A stretch of 64,000 bases of DNA from Luidia sarsii (taxonomy: Eukaryota; Echinodermata; Asteroidea; Paxillosida; Luidiidae), in the NCBI GenBank assembly GCA_949987565.1, contig OX465114.1, positions 7,098,933 through 7,162,932 of the forward strand, in the 5' to 3' direction. A program made the position numbers and the translations under genes. The notes beneath the pieces are model-generated. The model saw nothing but the letters and a program-made list of their open reading frames with translations, had not been told where the DNA came from and made no database searches. Positions 49,664-61,904 of the stretch are shown in pieces; the stretch's first letter is position 1; every line of letters begins with the position of its first letter.

Positions 49664-51742
49664 GCTTGATCGTAAAATCATCATACTGTGTTCGATTTCA
49701 GATTTTTCAACACTGATGGATAGATCTTTTCAAGGCCTGTTAGCAGGCCAAGTTTTAGCTTCGTCAATATAAAAATGAAGGAGATATTAACGTGCAAAGT
49801 GTATTTTTCTTTCCAGCTGCTGTCCGCCGACTGACTGTTGTGTACTGCTGTCTGCACACACAAGCTGCCTGAGTGACTGAGGTTGGTTCTTTTTGCTTGA
49901 TCATAAAATCATCATACTGTGTTCGATTTCAGATTTATCACTACTGATGGATAGATCTTTCCAAGGCCTGTTAGCAGGTCAAGTTTTAGCTTCGTCAATA
50001 TAAAAATGAAGGAGATATTAACGTGCAAAGTGTATTTTTCTTTCCAGCTGCTGTCCGCCGACTGACTGTTGTGTACTGCTGTCTGCACACACAAGCTGCC
50101 TAAGTGACTGAGGTTGGTTCTTTTTGCTTGATCATAAAATCATCATAGTATGTTCGATTTCAGATTTTTCACTGCTGATGGGTAGATCTTTCCAAGGCCT
50201 GTTAGCAGGCCAAGTTTTAGCTTCGTCAATATAATAATGAAGGACATATTAACGTGCAAAGTGTATTTTTCTTTCCAGCTGCTGTCCGCCGACTGACTGT
50301 TGTGTACTGCTGTCTGCACACACAAGCTGCCTGAGTGACTGAGGTTGGTTCTTTTTGCTTGATCATAAAATCATCATACTGTGTTCGATTTCAGATTTTT
50401 CACTGCTGATGGATAGATCTTTCCAAGGCCTGTTAGCAGGTCAAGTTTTAGCTTCTTCAATATAAAAATGAAGGAGATATTAACGTGCAAAGTGTATTTT
50501 TCTTTCCAGCTGCTGTCCGCCGACTGACTGTTGTGTACTGCTGTCTGCACACACAAGCTGCCTAAGTGACTGAGGTTGGTTCTTTTTGCTTAATCATAAA
50601 ATCATCATAGTATGTTCGATTTCAGATTTTTCACTGCTGATGGATAGATCTTTCCAAGGCCTGTTAGCAGGCCAAGTTTTAGCTTCGTCAATATAATAAT
50701 GAAGGAGATATTAACGTGCAAAGTTTATTTTTCTTTCCAGCTGCTGTCCTCCGACTGACTGTTGTGTACTGCTGTCTGCACACACAAGCTGCCTAAGTGA
50801 CTGAGGTTGGTTCTTTTTGCTTGATCGTAAAATCATCATACTGTGTTCGATTTCAGATTTTTCAACACTGATGGATAGATCTTTTCAAGGCCTGTTAGCA
50901 GGCCAAGTTTTAGCTTCGTCAATATAAAAATGAAGGAGATATTAACGTGCAAAGTGTATTTTTCTTTCCAGCTGCTGTCCGCCGACTGACTGTTGTGTAC
51001 TGCTGTCTGCACACACAAGCTGCCTGAGTGACTGAGGTTGGTTCTTTTTGCTTGATCATAAAATCATTATACTGTGTTCGATTTCAGATTTATCACTACT
51101 GATGGATAGATCTTTCCAAGGCCTGTTAGCAGGTCAAGTTTTAGCTTCGTCAATATAAAAATGAAGGAGATATTAACGTGCAAAGTGTATTTTTCTTTCC
51201 AGCTGCTGTCCGCCGACTGACTGTTGTGTACTGCTGTCTGCACACACAAGCTGCCTGAGTGACTGAGGTTGGTTCTTTTTACTTGATCATAAAATCATCA
51301 TAGTATGTTCGATTTCAGATTTTTCACTGCTGATGGATAGATCTTTCCAAGGCCTGTTAGCAGGCCAAGTTTTAGCTTCGTCAATAGAATAATGAAGGAG
51401 ATATTAACGTGCAAACTTTACTTTTCTTTCCAGCTGCTGTCCTCCGACTGACTGTTGTGTACTGCTGTCTGCAAACACAAGCTGCCTGAGTGACTGAGGT
51501 TGGTTCTTTTTGCTTGATCATAAAATCATCATACTGTGTTCGATTTCAGATTTATCACTACTGATGGATAGATCTTTCCAAGGCCTGTTAGCAGGCCAAG
51601 TTTTAGCTTCGTCAATAGAATAATGAAGGAGATATTAACGTGCAAACTTTATTTTTCTTTCCAGCTGCTGTCCTCCGACTGACTGTTGTGTACTGCTGTC
51701 TGCACACACAAGCTGCCTAAGTGACTGAGGTTGGTTCTTTTT
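49664..51742 (+). repeat. 9-monomer HOR of the right domain, 2,079 bp, copy 2
   Basis: Repeats the classes of 47585-49663, including cttaatc (50588) and cattatactg (51050). The last two monomers (51281 and 51512) differ: they carry aatagaataatg and gcaaacttta, marks found again at 52667 and 52898. The fourth monomer has cttcttcaa near 50453. Confidence 0.87.
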
Positions 51743-53128
51743 GCTTGATCATAAAATCATCATACTGTGTTCGATTTCAGATTTTTCACTGCTGATGGAT
51801 AGATCTTTCCAAGGCCTGTTAGCAGGTCAAGTTTTAGCTTCGTCAATATAAAAATGAAGGAGATAGTAACGTGCAAAGTGTATTTTTCTTTCCAGCTGCT
51901 GTCCGCCGACTGACTGTTGTGTACTGCTGTCTGCACACACAAGCTGCCTAAGTGACTGAGGTTGGTTCTTTTTGCTTAATCATAAAATCATCATAGTATG
52001 TTCGATTTCAGATTTTTCACTGCTGATGGATAGATCTTTCCAAGGCCTGTTAGCAGGCCAAGTTTTAGCTTCGTCAATATAATAATGAAGGAGATATTAA
52101 CGTGCAAAGTTTATTTTTCTTTCCAGCTGCTGTCCTCCGACTGACTGTTGTGTACTGCTGTCTGCACACACAAGCTGCCTAAGTGACTGAGGTTGGTTCT
52201 TTTTGCTTGATCGTAAAATCATCATACTGTGTTCGATTTCAGATTTTTCAACACTGATGGATAGATCTTTTCAAGGCCTGTTAGCAGGCTAAGTTTTAGC
52301 TTCGTCAATATAAAAATGAAGGAGATATTAACGTGCAAAGTGTATTTTTCTTTCCAGCTGCTGTCCGCCGACTGACTGTTGTGTACTGCTGTCTGCACAC
52401 ACAAGCTGCCTGAGTGACTGAGGTTGGTTCTTTTTGCTTGATCATAAAATCATTATACTGTGTTCGATTTCAGATTTATCACTACTGATGGATAGATCTT
52501 TCCAAGGCCTGTTAGCAGGTCAAGTTTTAGCTTCGTCAATATAAAAATGAAGGAGATATTAACGTGCAAAGTGTATTTTTCTTTCCAGCTGCTGTCCGCC
52601 GACTGACTGTTGTGTACTGCTGTCTGCACACACAAGCTGCCTGAGTGACTGAGGTTGGTTCTTTTTACTTGATCATAAAATCATCATAGTATGTTCGATT
52701 TCAGATTTTTCACTGCTGATGGATAGATCTTTCCAAGGCCTGTTAGCAGGCCAAGTTTTAGCTTCGTCAATAGAATAATGAAGGAGATATTAACGTGCAA
52801 ACTTTATTTTTCTTTCCAGCTGCTGTCCTCCGACTGACTGTTGTGTACTGCTGTCTGCAAACACAAGCTGCCTGAGTGACTGAGGTTGGTTCTTTTTGCT
52901 TGATCATAAAATCATCATACTGTGTTCGATTTCAGATTCATCACTACTGATGGATAGATCTTTCCAAGGCCTGTTAGCAGGCCAAGTTTTAGCTTCGTCA
53001 ATAGAATAATGAAGGAGATATTAACGTGCAAACTTTATTTTTCTTTCCAGCTGCTGTCCTCCGACTGACTGTTGTGTACTGCTGTCTGCACACACAAGCT
53101 GCCTAAGTGACTGAGGTTGGTTCTTTTT
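51743..53128 (+). repeat. 6-monomer HOR, 1,386 bp, second copy of 50357-51742
   Basis: The last six monomers of the preceding 9-mer are repeated: majority (with agatagtaac), cttaatc, gatcgta/caacac (with aggctaag), cattatactg, and two aatagaataatg/gcaaacttta monomers. The last has gattcatcac. The 6-mer duplication therefore came after the 9-mer duplication. Confidence 0.88.
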
Positions 53129-55207
53129 GCTTGATCGTAAAATCATCATACTGTGTTCGATTTCAGATTTTTCAACACTGATGGATAGATCTTTTCAAGG
53201 CCTGTTAGCAGGCCAAGTTTTAGCTTCGTCAATATAAAAATGAAGGAAATAATAACGTGCAAAGTGTATTTTTCTTTCCAGCTGCTGTCCGCCGACTGAC
53301 TGTTGTGTACTGCTGTCTGCACACACAAGCTGCCTGAGTGACTGAGGTTGGTTCTTTTTGCTTGATCATAAAATCATCATACTGTGTTCGATTTCAGATT
53401 TTTCACTACTGATGGATAGATCTTTCCAAGGCCTGTTAGCAGGTCAAGTTTTAGCTTCGTCAATATAAAAATGAAGGAGATATTAACGTGCAAAGTGTAT
53501 TTTTCTTTCCAGCTGCTGTCCGCCGACTGACTGTTGTGTACTGCTGTCTGCACACACAAGCTGCCTAAGTGACTGAGGTTGGTTCTTTTTGCTTGATCAT
53601 AAAATCATCATAGTATGTTCGATTTCAGATTTTTCACTGCTGATGGGTAGATCTTTCCAAGGCCTGTTAGCAGGCCAAGTTTTAGCTTCGTCAATATAAT
53701 AATGAAGGACATATTAACGTGCAAAGTGTATTTTTCTTTCCAGCTGCTGTCCGCCGACTGACTGTTGTGTACTGCTGTCTGCACACACAAGCTGCCTGAG
53801 TGACTGAGGTTGGTTCTTTTTGCTTGATCATAAAATCATCATAGTATGTTCGATTTCAGATTTATCACTACTAATGGATAGATCTTTCCAAGGCCTGTTA
53901 GCAGGTCAAGTTTTAGCTTCGTCAATATAAAAATTAAGGAGATATTAACGTGCAAAGTGTAGTTTTCTTTCCAGCTGCTGTCCGCCGACTGACTGTTGTG
54001 TACTGCTGTCTGCACACACAAGCTGCCTGAGTGACTGAGGTTGGTTCTTTTTGCTTGATCATAAAATCATCATACTGTGTTCGATTTCAGATTTATCACT
54101 GCTGATGGATAGATCTTTCCAAGGCCTGTTAGCAGGTCAAGTTTTAGCTTCGTCAATATAAAAATGAAGGAGATATTAACGTGCAAAGTGTATTTTTCTT
54201 TCCAGCTGCTGTCCGCCGACTGACTGTTGTGTACTGCTGTCTGCACACACAAGATGCCTAAGTGACTGAGGTTGGTTCTTTTTGCTTGATCATAAAATCA
54301 TCATAGTATGTTCGATTTCAGATTTTTCACTGCTGATGGATAGATCTTTCCAAGGCCTGTTAGCAGGCCAAGTTTTAGCTTCGTCAATATAATAATGAAG
54401 GAGATATTAACGTGCAAAGTTTATTTTTCTTTCCAGCTGCTGTCCTCCGACTGACTGTTGTGTACTGCTGTCTGCACACACAAGCTGCCTAAGTGACTGA
54501 GGTTGGTTCTTTTTGCTTGATCGTAAAATCATCATACTGTGTTCGATTTCAGATTTTTCAACACTGATGGATAGATCTTTTCAAGGCCTGTTAGCAGGCC
54601 AAGTTTTAGCTTCGTCAATATAAAAATGAAGGAGATATTAACGTGCAAAGTGTATTTTTCTTTCCAGCTGCTGTCCGCCGACTGACTGTTGTGTACTGCT
54701 GTCTGCACACACAAGCTGCCTGAGTGACTGAGGTTGGTTCTTTTTGCTTGATCATAAAATCATCATACTGTGTTCGATTTCAGATTTTTCAACACTGATG
54801 GATAGATCTTTTCAAGGCCTGTTAGCAGGCCAAGTTTTAGCTTCGTCAATATAAAAATGAAGGAGATATTAACGTGCAAAGTGTATTTTTCTTTCCAGCT
54901 GCTGTCCGCCGACTGACTGTTGTGTACTGCTGTCTGCACACACAAGCTGCCTGAGTGACTGAGGTTGGTTCTTTTTACTTGATCATAAAATCATCATAGT
55001 ATGTTCGATTTCAGATTTTTCACTGCTGATGGATAGATCTTTCCAAGGCCTGTGAGCAGGCCAAGTTTTAGCTTCGTCAATATAATAATGAAGGAGATAT
55101 TAACGTGCAAAGTTTATTTTTCTTTCCAGCTGCTGTCCTCCGACTGACTGTTGTGTACTGCTGTCTGCAAACACAAGCTGCCTGAGTGACTGAGGTTGGT
55201 TCTTTTT
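53129..55207 (+). repeat. Nine mixed monomers
   Basis: Classes in order: caacac with aaataataac, ttttcactac, gatgggtag/aaggacat, actaatgg/gtagttttc, ttatcactgctg with acaagatgcc, agtatg/gtttat, two caacac monomers in a row (54515 gatcgta and 54746 gatcata), and acttgatc with ctgtgagcagg and ctgcaaac. No clear local HOR and no gene. Confidence 0.8.
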
Positions 55208-56361
55208 GCTTGATCATAAAATCATCATACTGTGTTCGATTTCAGATTTATCACTACTGATGGATAGATCTTTCCAAGGCCTGTTAGCAGGTCAAGTTTT
55301 AGCTTCGTCAATATAAAAATGAAGGAGATATTAACGTGCAAAGTGTATTTTTCTTTCCAGCTGCTGTCCGCCGACTGACTGTTGTGTACTGCTGTCTGCA
55401 CACACAAGCTGCCTAAGTGACTGAGGTTGGTTCTTTTTGCTTGATCATAACATCATCATAGTATGTTCGATTTCAGATTTTTCACTGCTGATGGGTAGAT
55501 CTTTCCAAGGCCTGTTAGCAGGCCAAGTTTTAGCTTCGTCAATATAATAATGAAGGACATATTAACGTGCAAAGTGTATTTTTCTTTCCAGCTGCTGTCC
55601 GCCGACTGACTGTTGTGTACTGCTGTCTGCACACACAAGCTGCCTGAGTGACTGAGGTTGGTTCTTTTTGCTTGATCATAAAATCATCATAGTATGTTCG
55701 ATTTCAGATTTATCACTACTAATGGATAGATCTTTCCAAGGCCTGTTAGCAGGTCAAGTTTTAGCTTCGTCAATATAAAAATTAAGGAGATATTAACGTG
55801 CAAAGTGTAGTTTCTTTCCAGCTGCTGTCCGCCGACTGACTGGTGTGTACTGCTGTCTGCACACACAAGCTGCCTGAGTGACTGAGGTTGGTTCTTTTTG
55901 CTTGATCATAAAATCATCATAGTATGTTCGATTTCAGATTTATCACTACTAATGGATAGATCTTTCCAAGGCCTGTTAGCAGGTCAAGTTTTAGCTTCGT
56001 CAATATAAAAATTAAGGAGATATTAACGTGCAAAGTGTAGTTTTCTTTCCAGCTGCTGTCCGCCGACTGACTGTTGTGTACTGCTGTCTGCACACACAAG
56101 CTGCCTAAGTGACTGAGGTTGGTTCTTTTTGCTTGATCATAAAATCATCATACTGTGTTCGATTTCAGATTTTTCACTGCTGATGGATAGATCTTTCCAA
56201 GGCCTGTTAGCAGGCCAAGTTTTAGCTTCGTCAATATAAAAATGAAGGAGATATTAATGTGCAAAGTGTATTTTTCTTTCCAGCTGCTGTCCGCCGACTG
56301 ACTGTTGTGTACTGCTGTCTGCAAACACAAGCTGCCTGAGTGACTGAGGTTGGTTCTTTTT
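55208..56361 (+). repeat. 5-monomer HOR, 1,154 bp, copy 1
   Basis: Order: ttatcactac, gatcataacatc with gatgggtag, a 230-bp actaatgg monomer with gtagtttc (55670-55899, also gactggtgtg), an intact actaatgg monomer with gtagttttc, and a majority-like monomer with ttaatgtg and ctgcaaac. The shortened T run is shared with the next copy. Confidence 0.88.
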
Positions 56362-57284
56362 GCTTGATCATAAAATCATCATACTGTGTTCGATTTCAGA
56401 TTTATCACTACTGATGGATAGATCTTTCCAAGGCCTGTTAGCAGGTCAAGTTTTAGCTTCGTCAATATAAAAATGAAGGAGATATTAACGTGCAAAGTGT
56501 ATTTTTCTTTCCAGCTGCTGTCCGCCGACTGACTGTTGTGTACTGCTGTCTGCACACACAAGCTGCCTAAGTGACTGAGGTTGGTTCTTTTTGCTTGATC
56601 ATAACATCATCATAGTATGTTCGATTTCAGATTTTTCACTGCTGATGGGTAGATCTTTCCAAGGCCTGTTAGCAGGCCAAGTTTTAGCTTCGTCAATATA
56701 ATAATGAAGGACATATTAACGTGCAAAGTGTATTTTTCTTTCCAGCTGCTGTCCGCCGACTGACTGTTGTGTACTGCTGTCTGCACACACAAGCTGCCTG
56801 AGTGACTGAGGTTGGTTCTTTTTGCTTGATCATAAAATCATCATAGTATGTTCGATTTCAGATTTATCACTACTAATGGATAGATCTTTCCAAGGCCTGT
56901 TAGCAGGTCAAGTTTTAGCTTCGTCAATATAAAAATTAAGGAGATATTAACGTGCAAAGTGTAGTTTCTTTCCAGCTGCTGTCCGCCGACTGACTGTTGT
57001 GTACTGCTGTCTGCACACACAAGCTGCCTGAGTGACTGAGGTTGGTTCTTTTTGCTTGATCATAAAATCATCATACTGTGTTCGATTTCAGATTTTTCAC
57101 TGCTGATGGATAGATCTTTCCAGAGCCTGTTAGCAGGTCAAGTTTGAGCTTCGTCAATATAAAAATGAAGGAGATATTAACGTGCAAAGTGTATTTTTCT
57201 TTCCAGCTGCTGTCCGCCGACTGACTGTTGTGTACTGCTGTCTGCACACACAAGCTGCCTGAGTGACTGAGGTTGGTTCTTTTT
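56362..57284 (+). repeat. Start of 5-mer copy 2, with an extra monomer
   Basis: 56362-57053 repeats the first three monomers of 55208-56361, including gatcataacatc (56593) and the 230-bp monomer (56824-57053). A monomer absent from copy 1 follows (57054-57284) with ccagagcctg and gtttgagc. The round then resumes with the actaatgg and ttaatgtg classes at 57285 and 57516. Confidence 0.86.
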
Positions 57285-59132
57285 GCTTGATCATAAAATC
57301 ATCATAGTATGTTCGATTTCAGATTTATCACTACTAATGGATAGATCTTTCCAAGGCCTGTTAGCAGGTCAAGTTTTAGCTTCGTCAATATAAAAATTAA
57401 GGAGATATTAACGTGCAAAGTGTAGTTTTCTTTCCAGCTGCTGTCCGCCGACTGACTGTTGTGTACTGCTGTCTGCACACACAAGCTGCCTAAGTGACTG
57501 AGGTTGGTTCTTTTTGCTTGATCATAAAATCATCATACTGTGTTCGATTTCAGATTTTTCACTGCTGATGGATAGATCTTTCCAAGGCCTGTTAGCAGGC
57601 CAAGTTTTAGCTTCGTCAATATAAAAATGAAGGAGATATTAATGTGCAAAGTGTATTTTTCTTTCCAGCTGCTGTCCGCCGACTGACTGTTGTGTACTGC
57701 TGTCTGCACACACAAGCTGCCTAAGTGACTGAGGTTGGTTCTTTTTGCTTGATCGTAAAATCATCATACTGTGTTTGATTTCAGATTTTTCAACACTGAT
57801 GGATAGATCTTTTCAAGGCCTGTTAGCAGGTCAAGTTTTAGCTTCGTCAATATAATAATGAAGGAGATATTAACGTGCAAAGTTTATTTTTCTTTCCAGC
57901 TGCTGTCCTCCGACTGACTGTTGTGTACTGCTGTCTGCACACACAAGCTGCCTAAGTGACTGAGGTTGGTTCTTTTTGCTTGATCGTAAAATCATCATAC
58001 TGTGTTCGATTTCAGATTTTTCACCACTGATGGATAGATCTTTTCAAGGCCTGTTAGCAGGCCAAGTTTTAGCTTCGTCAATATAATAATGAAGGAGATA
58101 TTAACGTGCAAAGTGTATTTTTCTTTCCAGCTGCTGTCCGCCGACTGACTGTTGTGTACTGCTGTCTGCACACACAAGCTGCCTGAGTGACTGAGGTTGG
58201 TTCTTTTTGCTTGATCATAAAATCATCATAGTATGTTCGATTTCAGATTTTTCACTACTGATGGATAGATCTTTCCAAGGCCTGTTAGCAGGTCAAGTTT
58301 TAGCTTCGTCAATATAATAATGAAGGAGATATTAACGTGCAAAGTTTATTTTTCTTTCCAGCTGCTGTCCTCCGACTGACTGTTGTGTACTGCTGTCTGC
58401 ACACACAAGCTGCCTAAGTGACTGAGGTTGGTTCTTTTTGCTTGATCGTAAAATCATCATACTGTGTTCGATTTCAGATTTTTCACCACTGATGGATAGA
58501 TCTTTTCAAGGCCTGTTAGCAGGTCAAGTTTTAGCTTCGTCAATATAAAAATGAAGGAGATATTAACGTGCAAAGTGTATTTTTCTTTCCAGCTGCTGTC
58601 CGCCGACTGACTGTTGTGTACTGCTGTCTGCACACACAAGCTGCCTGAGTGACTGAGGTTGGTTCTTTTTGCTTGATCATAAAATCATCATACTGTGTTC
58701 GATTTCTGATTTATCACTATTGATGGATAGATCTTTCCAAGGCCTGTTAGCAGGTCAAGTTTTAGCTTCGTCAATATAAAAATGAAGGAGATATTAACGT
58801 GCAAAGTGTATTTTTCTTTCCAGCTGCTGTCCGCCGACTGACTGTTGTGTACTGCTGTCTGCACACACAAGCTGCCTGAGTGACTGAGGTTGGTTCTTTT
58901 TGCTTGATCATAAAATCATCATACTGTGTTCGATTTCAGATTTTTCACTGCTGATGGATAGATCTTTCCAAGGCCTGTTAGCAGGTCAAGTTTTAGCTTC
59001 GTCAATAGAAAAATGAAGGAGATATTAACGTGGAAAGTGTATTTTTCTTTCCAGCTGCTGTCCGCCGACTGACTGTTGTGTACTGCTGTCTGCACACACA
59101 AGCTGCCTAAGTGACTGAGGTTGGTTCTTTTT

Positions 59133-59825
59133 GCTTGATCATAAAATCATCATAGTATGTTCGATTTCAGATTTTTCACTGCTGATGGATAGATCTTTCC
59201 AAGGCCTGTTAGCAGGCCAAGTTTTAGCTTCGTCAATATAATAATGAAGGAGATATTAACGTGCAAAGTGTATTTTTCTTTCCAGCTGCTGTCCGCCGAC
59301 TGACTGTTGTGTACTGCTGTCTGCACACACAAGCTGCCTGAGTGACTGAGGTTGGTTCTTTTTGCTTGATCATAAAATCATCATAGTATGTTCGATTTCA
59401 GATTTTTCACTGCTGATGGATAGATCTTTCCAAGGCCTGTTAGCAGGCCAAGTTTTAGCTTCGTCAATATAAAAATGAAGGAGATATTAACGTGCAAAGT
59501 GTATTTTTCTTTCCAGCTGCTGTCCGCCGACTGACTGTTGTGTACTGCTGTCTGCACACACAAGCTGCCTGAGTGACTGAGGTTGGTTCTTTTTGCTTGA
59601 TCATAAAATCATCATACTGTGTTTGATTTCAGATTTTTCACTGCTGATGGATAGATCTTTCCAAGGCCTGTTAGCAGGTCAAGTTTTAGCTTCGTCAATA
59701 TAAAAATGAAGGAGATATTAACGTGCAAAGTGTATTTTTCTTTCCAGCTGCTGTCCGCCGACTGACTGTTGTGTACTGCTGTCTGCACACACAAGCTGCC
59801 TAAGTGACTGAGGTTGGTTCTTTTT
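59133..59825 (+). repeat. 3-monomer HOR, 693 bp, copy 1
   Basis: Order: agtatg/ataata, agtatg/aaaaatg, tgtttg majority type. The same three follow at 59826 with no difference that I could see. It lies inside the 4,620-bp unit. Confidence 0.9.
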
Positions 59826-60518
59826 GCTTGATCATAAAATCATCATAGTATGTTCGATTTCAGATTTTTCACTGCTGATGGATAGATCTTTCCAAGGCCT
59901 GTTAGCAGGCCAAGTTTTAGCTTCGTCAATATAATAATGAAGGAGATATTAACGTGCAAAGTGTATTTTTCTTTCCAGCTGCTGTCCGCCGACTGACTGT
60001 TGTGTACTGCTGTCTGCACACACAAGCTGCCTGAGTGACTGAGGTTGGTTCTTTTTGCTTGATCATAAAATCATCATAGTATGTTCGATTTCAGATTTTT
60101 CACTGCTGATGGATAGATCTTTCCAAGGCCTGTTAGCAGGCCAAGTTTTAGCTTCGTCAATATAAAAATGAAGGAGATATTAACGTGCAAAGTGTATTTT
60201 TCTTTCCAGCTGCTGTCCGCCGACTGACTGTTGTGTACTGCTGTCTGCACACACAAGCTGCCTGAGTGACTGAGGTTGGTTCTTTTTGCTTGATCATAAA
60301 ATCATCATACTGTGTTTGATTTCAGATTTTTCACTGCTGATGGATAGATCTTTCCAAGGCCTGTTAGCAGGTCAAGTTTTAGCTTCGTCAATATAAAAAT
60401 GAAGGAGATATTAACGTGCAAAGTGTATTTTTCTTTCCAGCTGCTGTCCGCCGACTGACTGTTGTGTACTGCTGTCTGCACACACAAGCTGCCTAAGTGA
60501 CTGAGGTTGGTTCTTTTT
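59826..60518 (+). repeat. 3-monomer HOR, 693 bp, copy 2
   Basis: Repeats 59133-59825. A partial third round begins at 60519 with an agtatg/ataata monomer that has a private ggccaaat. Confidence 0.9.
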
Positions 60519-60749
60519 GCTTGATCATAAAATCATCATAGTATGTTCGATTTCAGATTTTTCACTGCTGATGGATAGATCTTTCCAAGGCCTGTTAGCA
60601 GGCCAAATTTTAGCTTCGTCAATATAATAATGAAGGAGATATTAACGTGCAAAGTGTATTTTTCTTTCCAGCTGCTGTCCGCCGACTGACTGTTGTGTAC
60701 TGCTGTCTGCACACACAAGCTGCCTGAGTGACTGAGGTTGGTTCTTTTT

Positions 60750-61211
60750 GCTTGATCATAAAATCATCATAGTATGTTCGATTTCAGATTTTTCACTGCT
60801 GATGGATAGATCTTTCCAAGGCCTGTTAGCAGGTCAAGTTTTAGCTTCGTCAATATAATAATTAAGGAGATATTAACGTGCAAAGTGTAGTTTTCTTTCC
60901 AGCTGCTGTCCGCCGACTGACTGTTGTGTACTGCTGTCTGCACACACAAGCTGCCTAAGTGACTGAGGTTGGTTCTTTTTGCTTGATCATAAAATCATCA
61001 TAGTATGTTCGATTTCAGATTTTTCACTGCTGATGGATAGATCTTTCCAAGGCCTGTTAGCAGGTCAAGTTTTAGCTTCGTCAATATAATAATTAAGGAG
61101 ATATTAACGTGCAAAGTGTAGTTTTCTTTCCAGCTGCTGTCCGCCGACTGACTGTTGTGTACTGCTGTCTGCACACACAAGCTGCCTGAGTGACTGAGGT
61201 TGGTTCTTTTT
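60750..61211 (+). repeat. Tandem pair of one rare monomer
   Basis: Monomers 60750-60980 and 60981-61211 both have agtatg, cactgctg, ataattaagg and gtagttttc. They differ by eye only at the taagtg/tgagtg site. The combination of ttttcactgctg on the left with aattaagg/gtagttttc on the right looks like a recombinant between the majority and actaatgg classes that was then duplicated as a single monomer. Confidence 0.85.
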
Positions 61212-61904
61212 GCTTGATCATAAAATCATCATAGTATGTTCGATTTCAGATTTATCACTACTAATGGATAGATCTTTCCAAGGCCTGTTAGCAGGTCAAG
61301 TTTTAGCTTCGTCAATATAAAAATTAAGGAGATATTAACGTGCAAAGTGTAGTTTTCTTTCCAGCTGCTGTCCGCCGACTGACTGTTGTGTACTGCTGTC
61401 TGCACACACAAGCTGCCTAAGTGACTGAGGTTGGTTCTTTTTGCTTGATCATAAAATCATCATACTGTGTTCGATTTCAGATTTTTCACTGCTGATGGAT
61501 AGATCTTTCCAAGGCCTGTTAGCAGGCCAAGTTTTAGCTTCGTCAATATAAAAATGAAGGAGATATTAATGTGCAAAGTGTATTTTTCTTTCCAGCTGCT
61601 GTCCGCCGACTGACTGTTGTGTACTGCTGTCTGCACACACAAGCTGCCTAAGTGACTGAGGTTGGTTCTTTTTGCTTGATCGTAAAATCATCATACTGTG
61701 TTCGATTTCAGATTTTTCAACACTGATGGATAGATCTTTTCAAGGCCTGTTAGCAGGTCAAGTTTTAGCTTCGTCAATATAAAAATGAAGGAGATATTAA
61801 CGTGCAAAGTGTATTTTTCTTTCCAGCTGCTGTCCGCCGACTGACTGTTGTGTACTGCTGTCTGCACACACAAGCTGCCTGAGTGACTGAGGTTGGTTCT
61901 TTTT

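Larger units (their letters stand above)
57285..61904 (+). repeat. 20-monomer HOR, 4,620 bp, copy 1
   Basis: Begins with actaatgg/gtagttttc and ttaatgtg monomers, then caacac, caccac, ttttcactac, caccac, a monomer with tttctgatt and tattgatgg (58671), one with aatagaaaaatg and acgtggaaag (58902), then the 3-mer pair and further monomers. The first nine monomers come back in the same order from 61905. The private marks at 58671 and 58902 make the match unambiguous. Confidence 0.9.
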
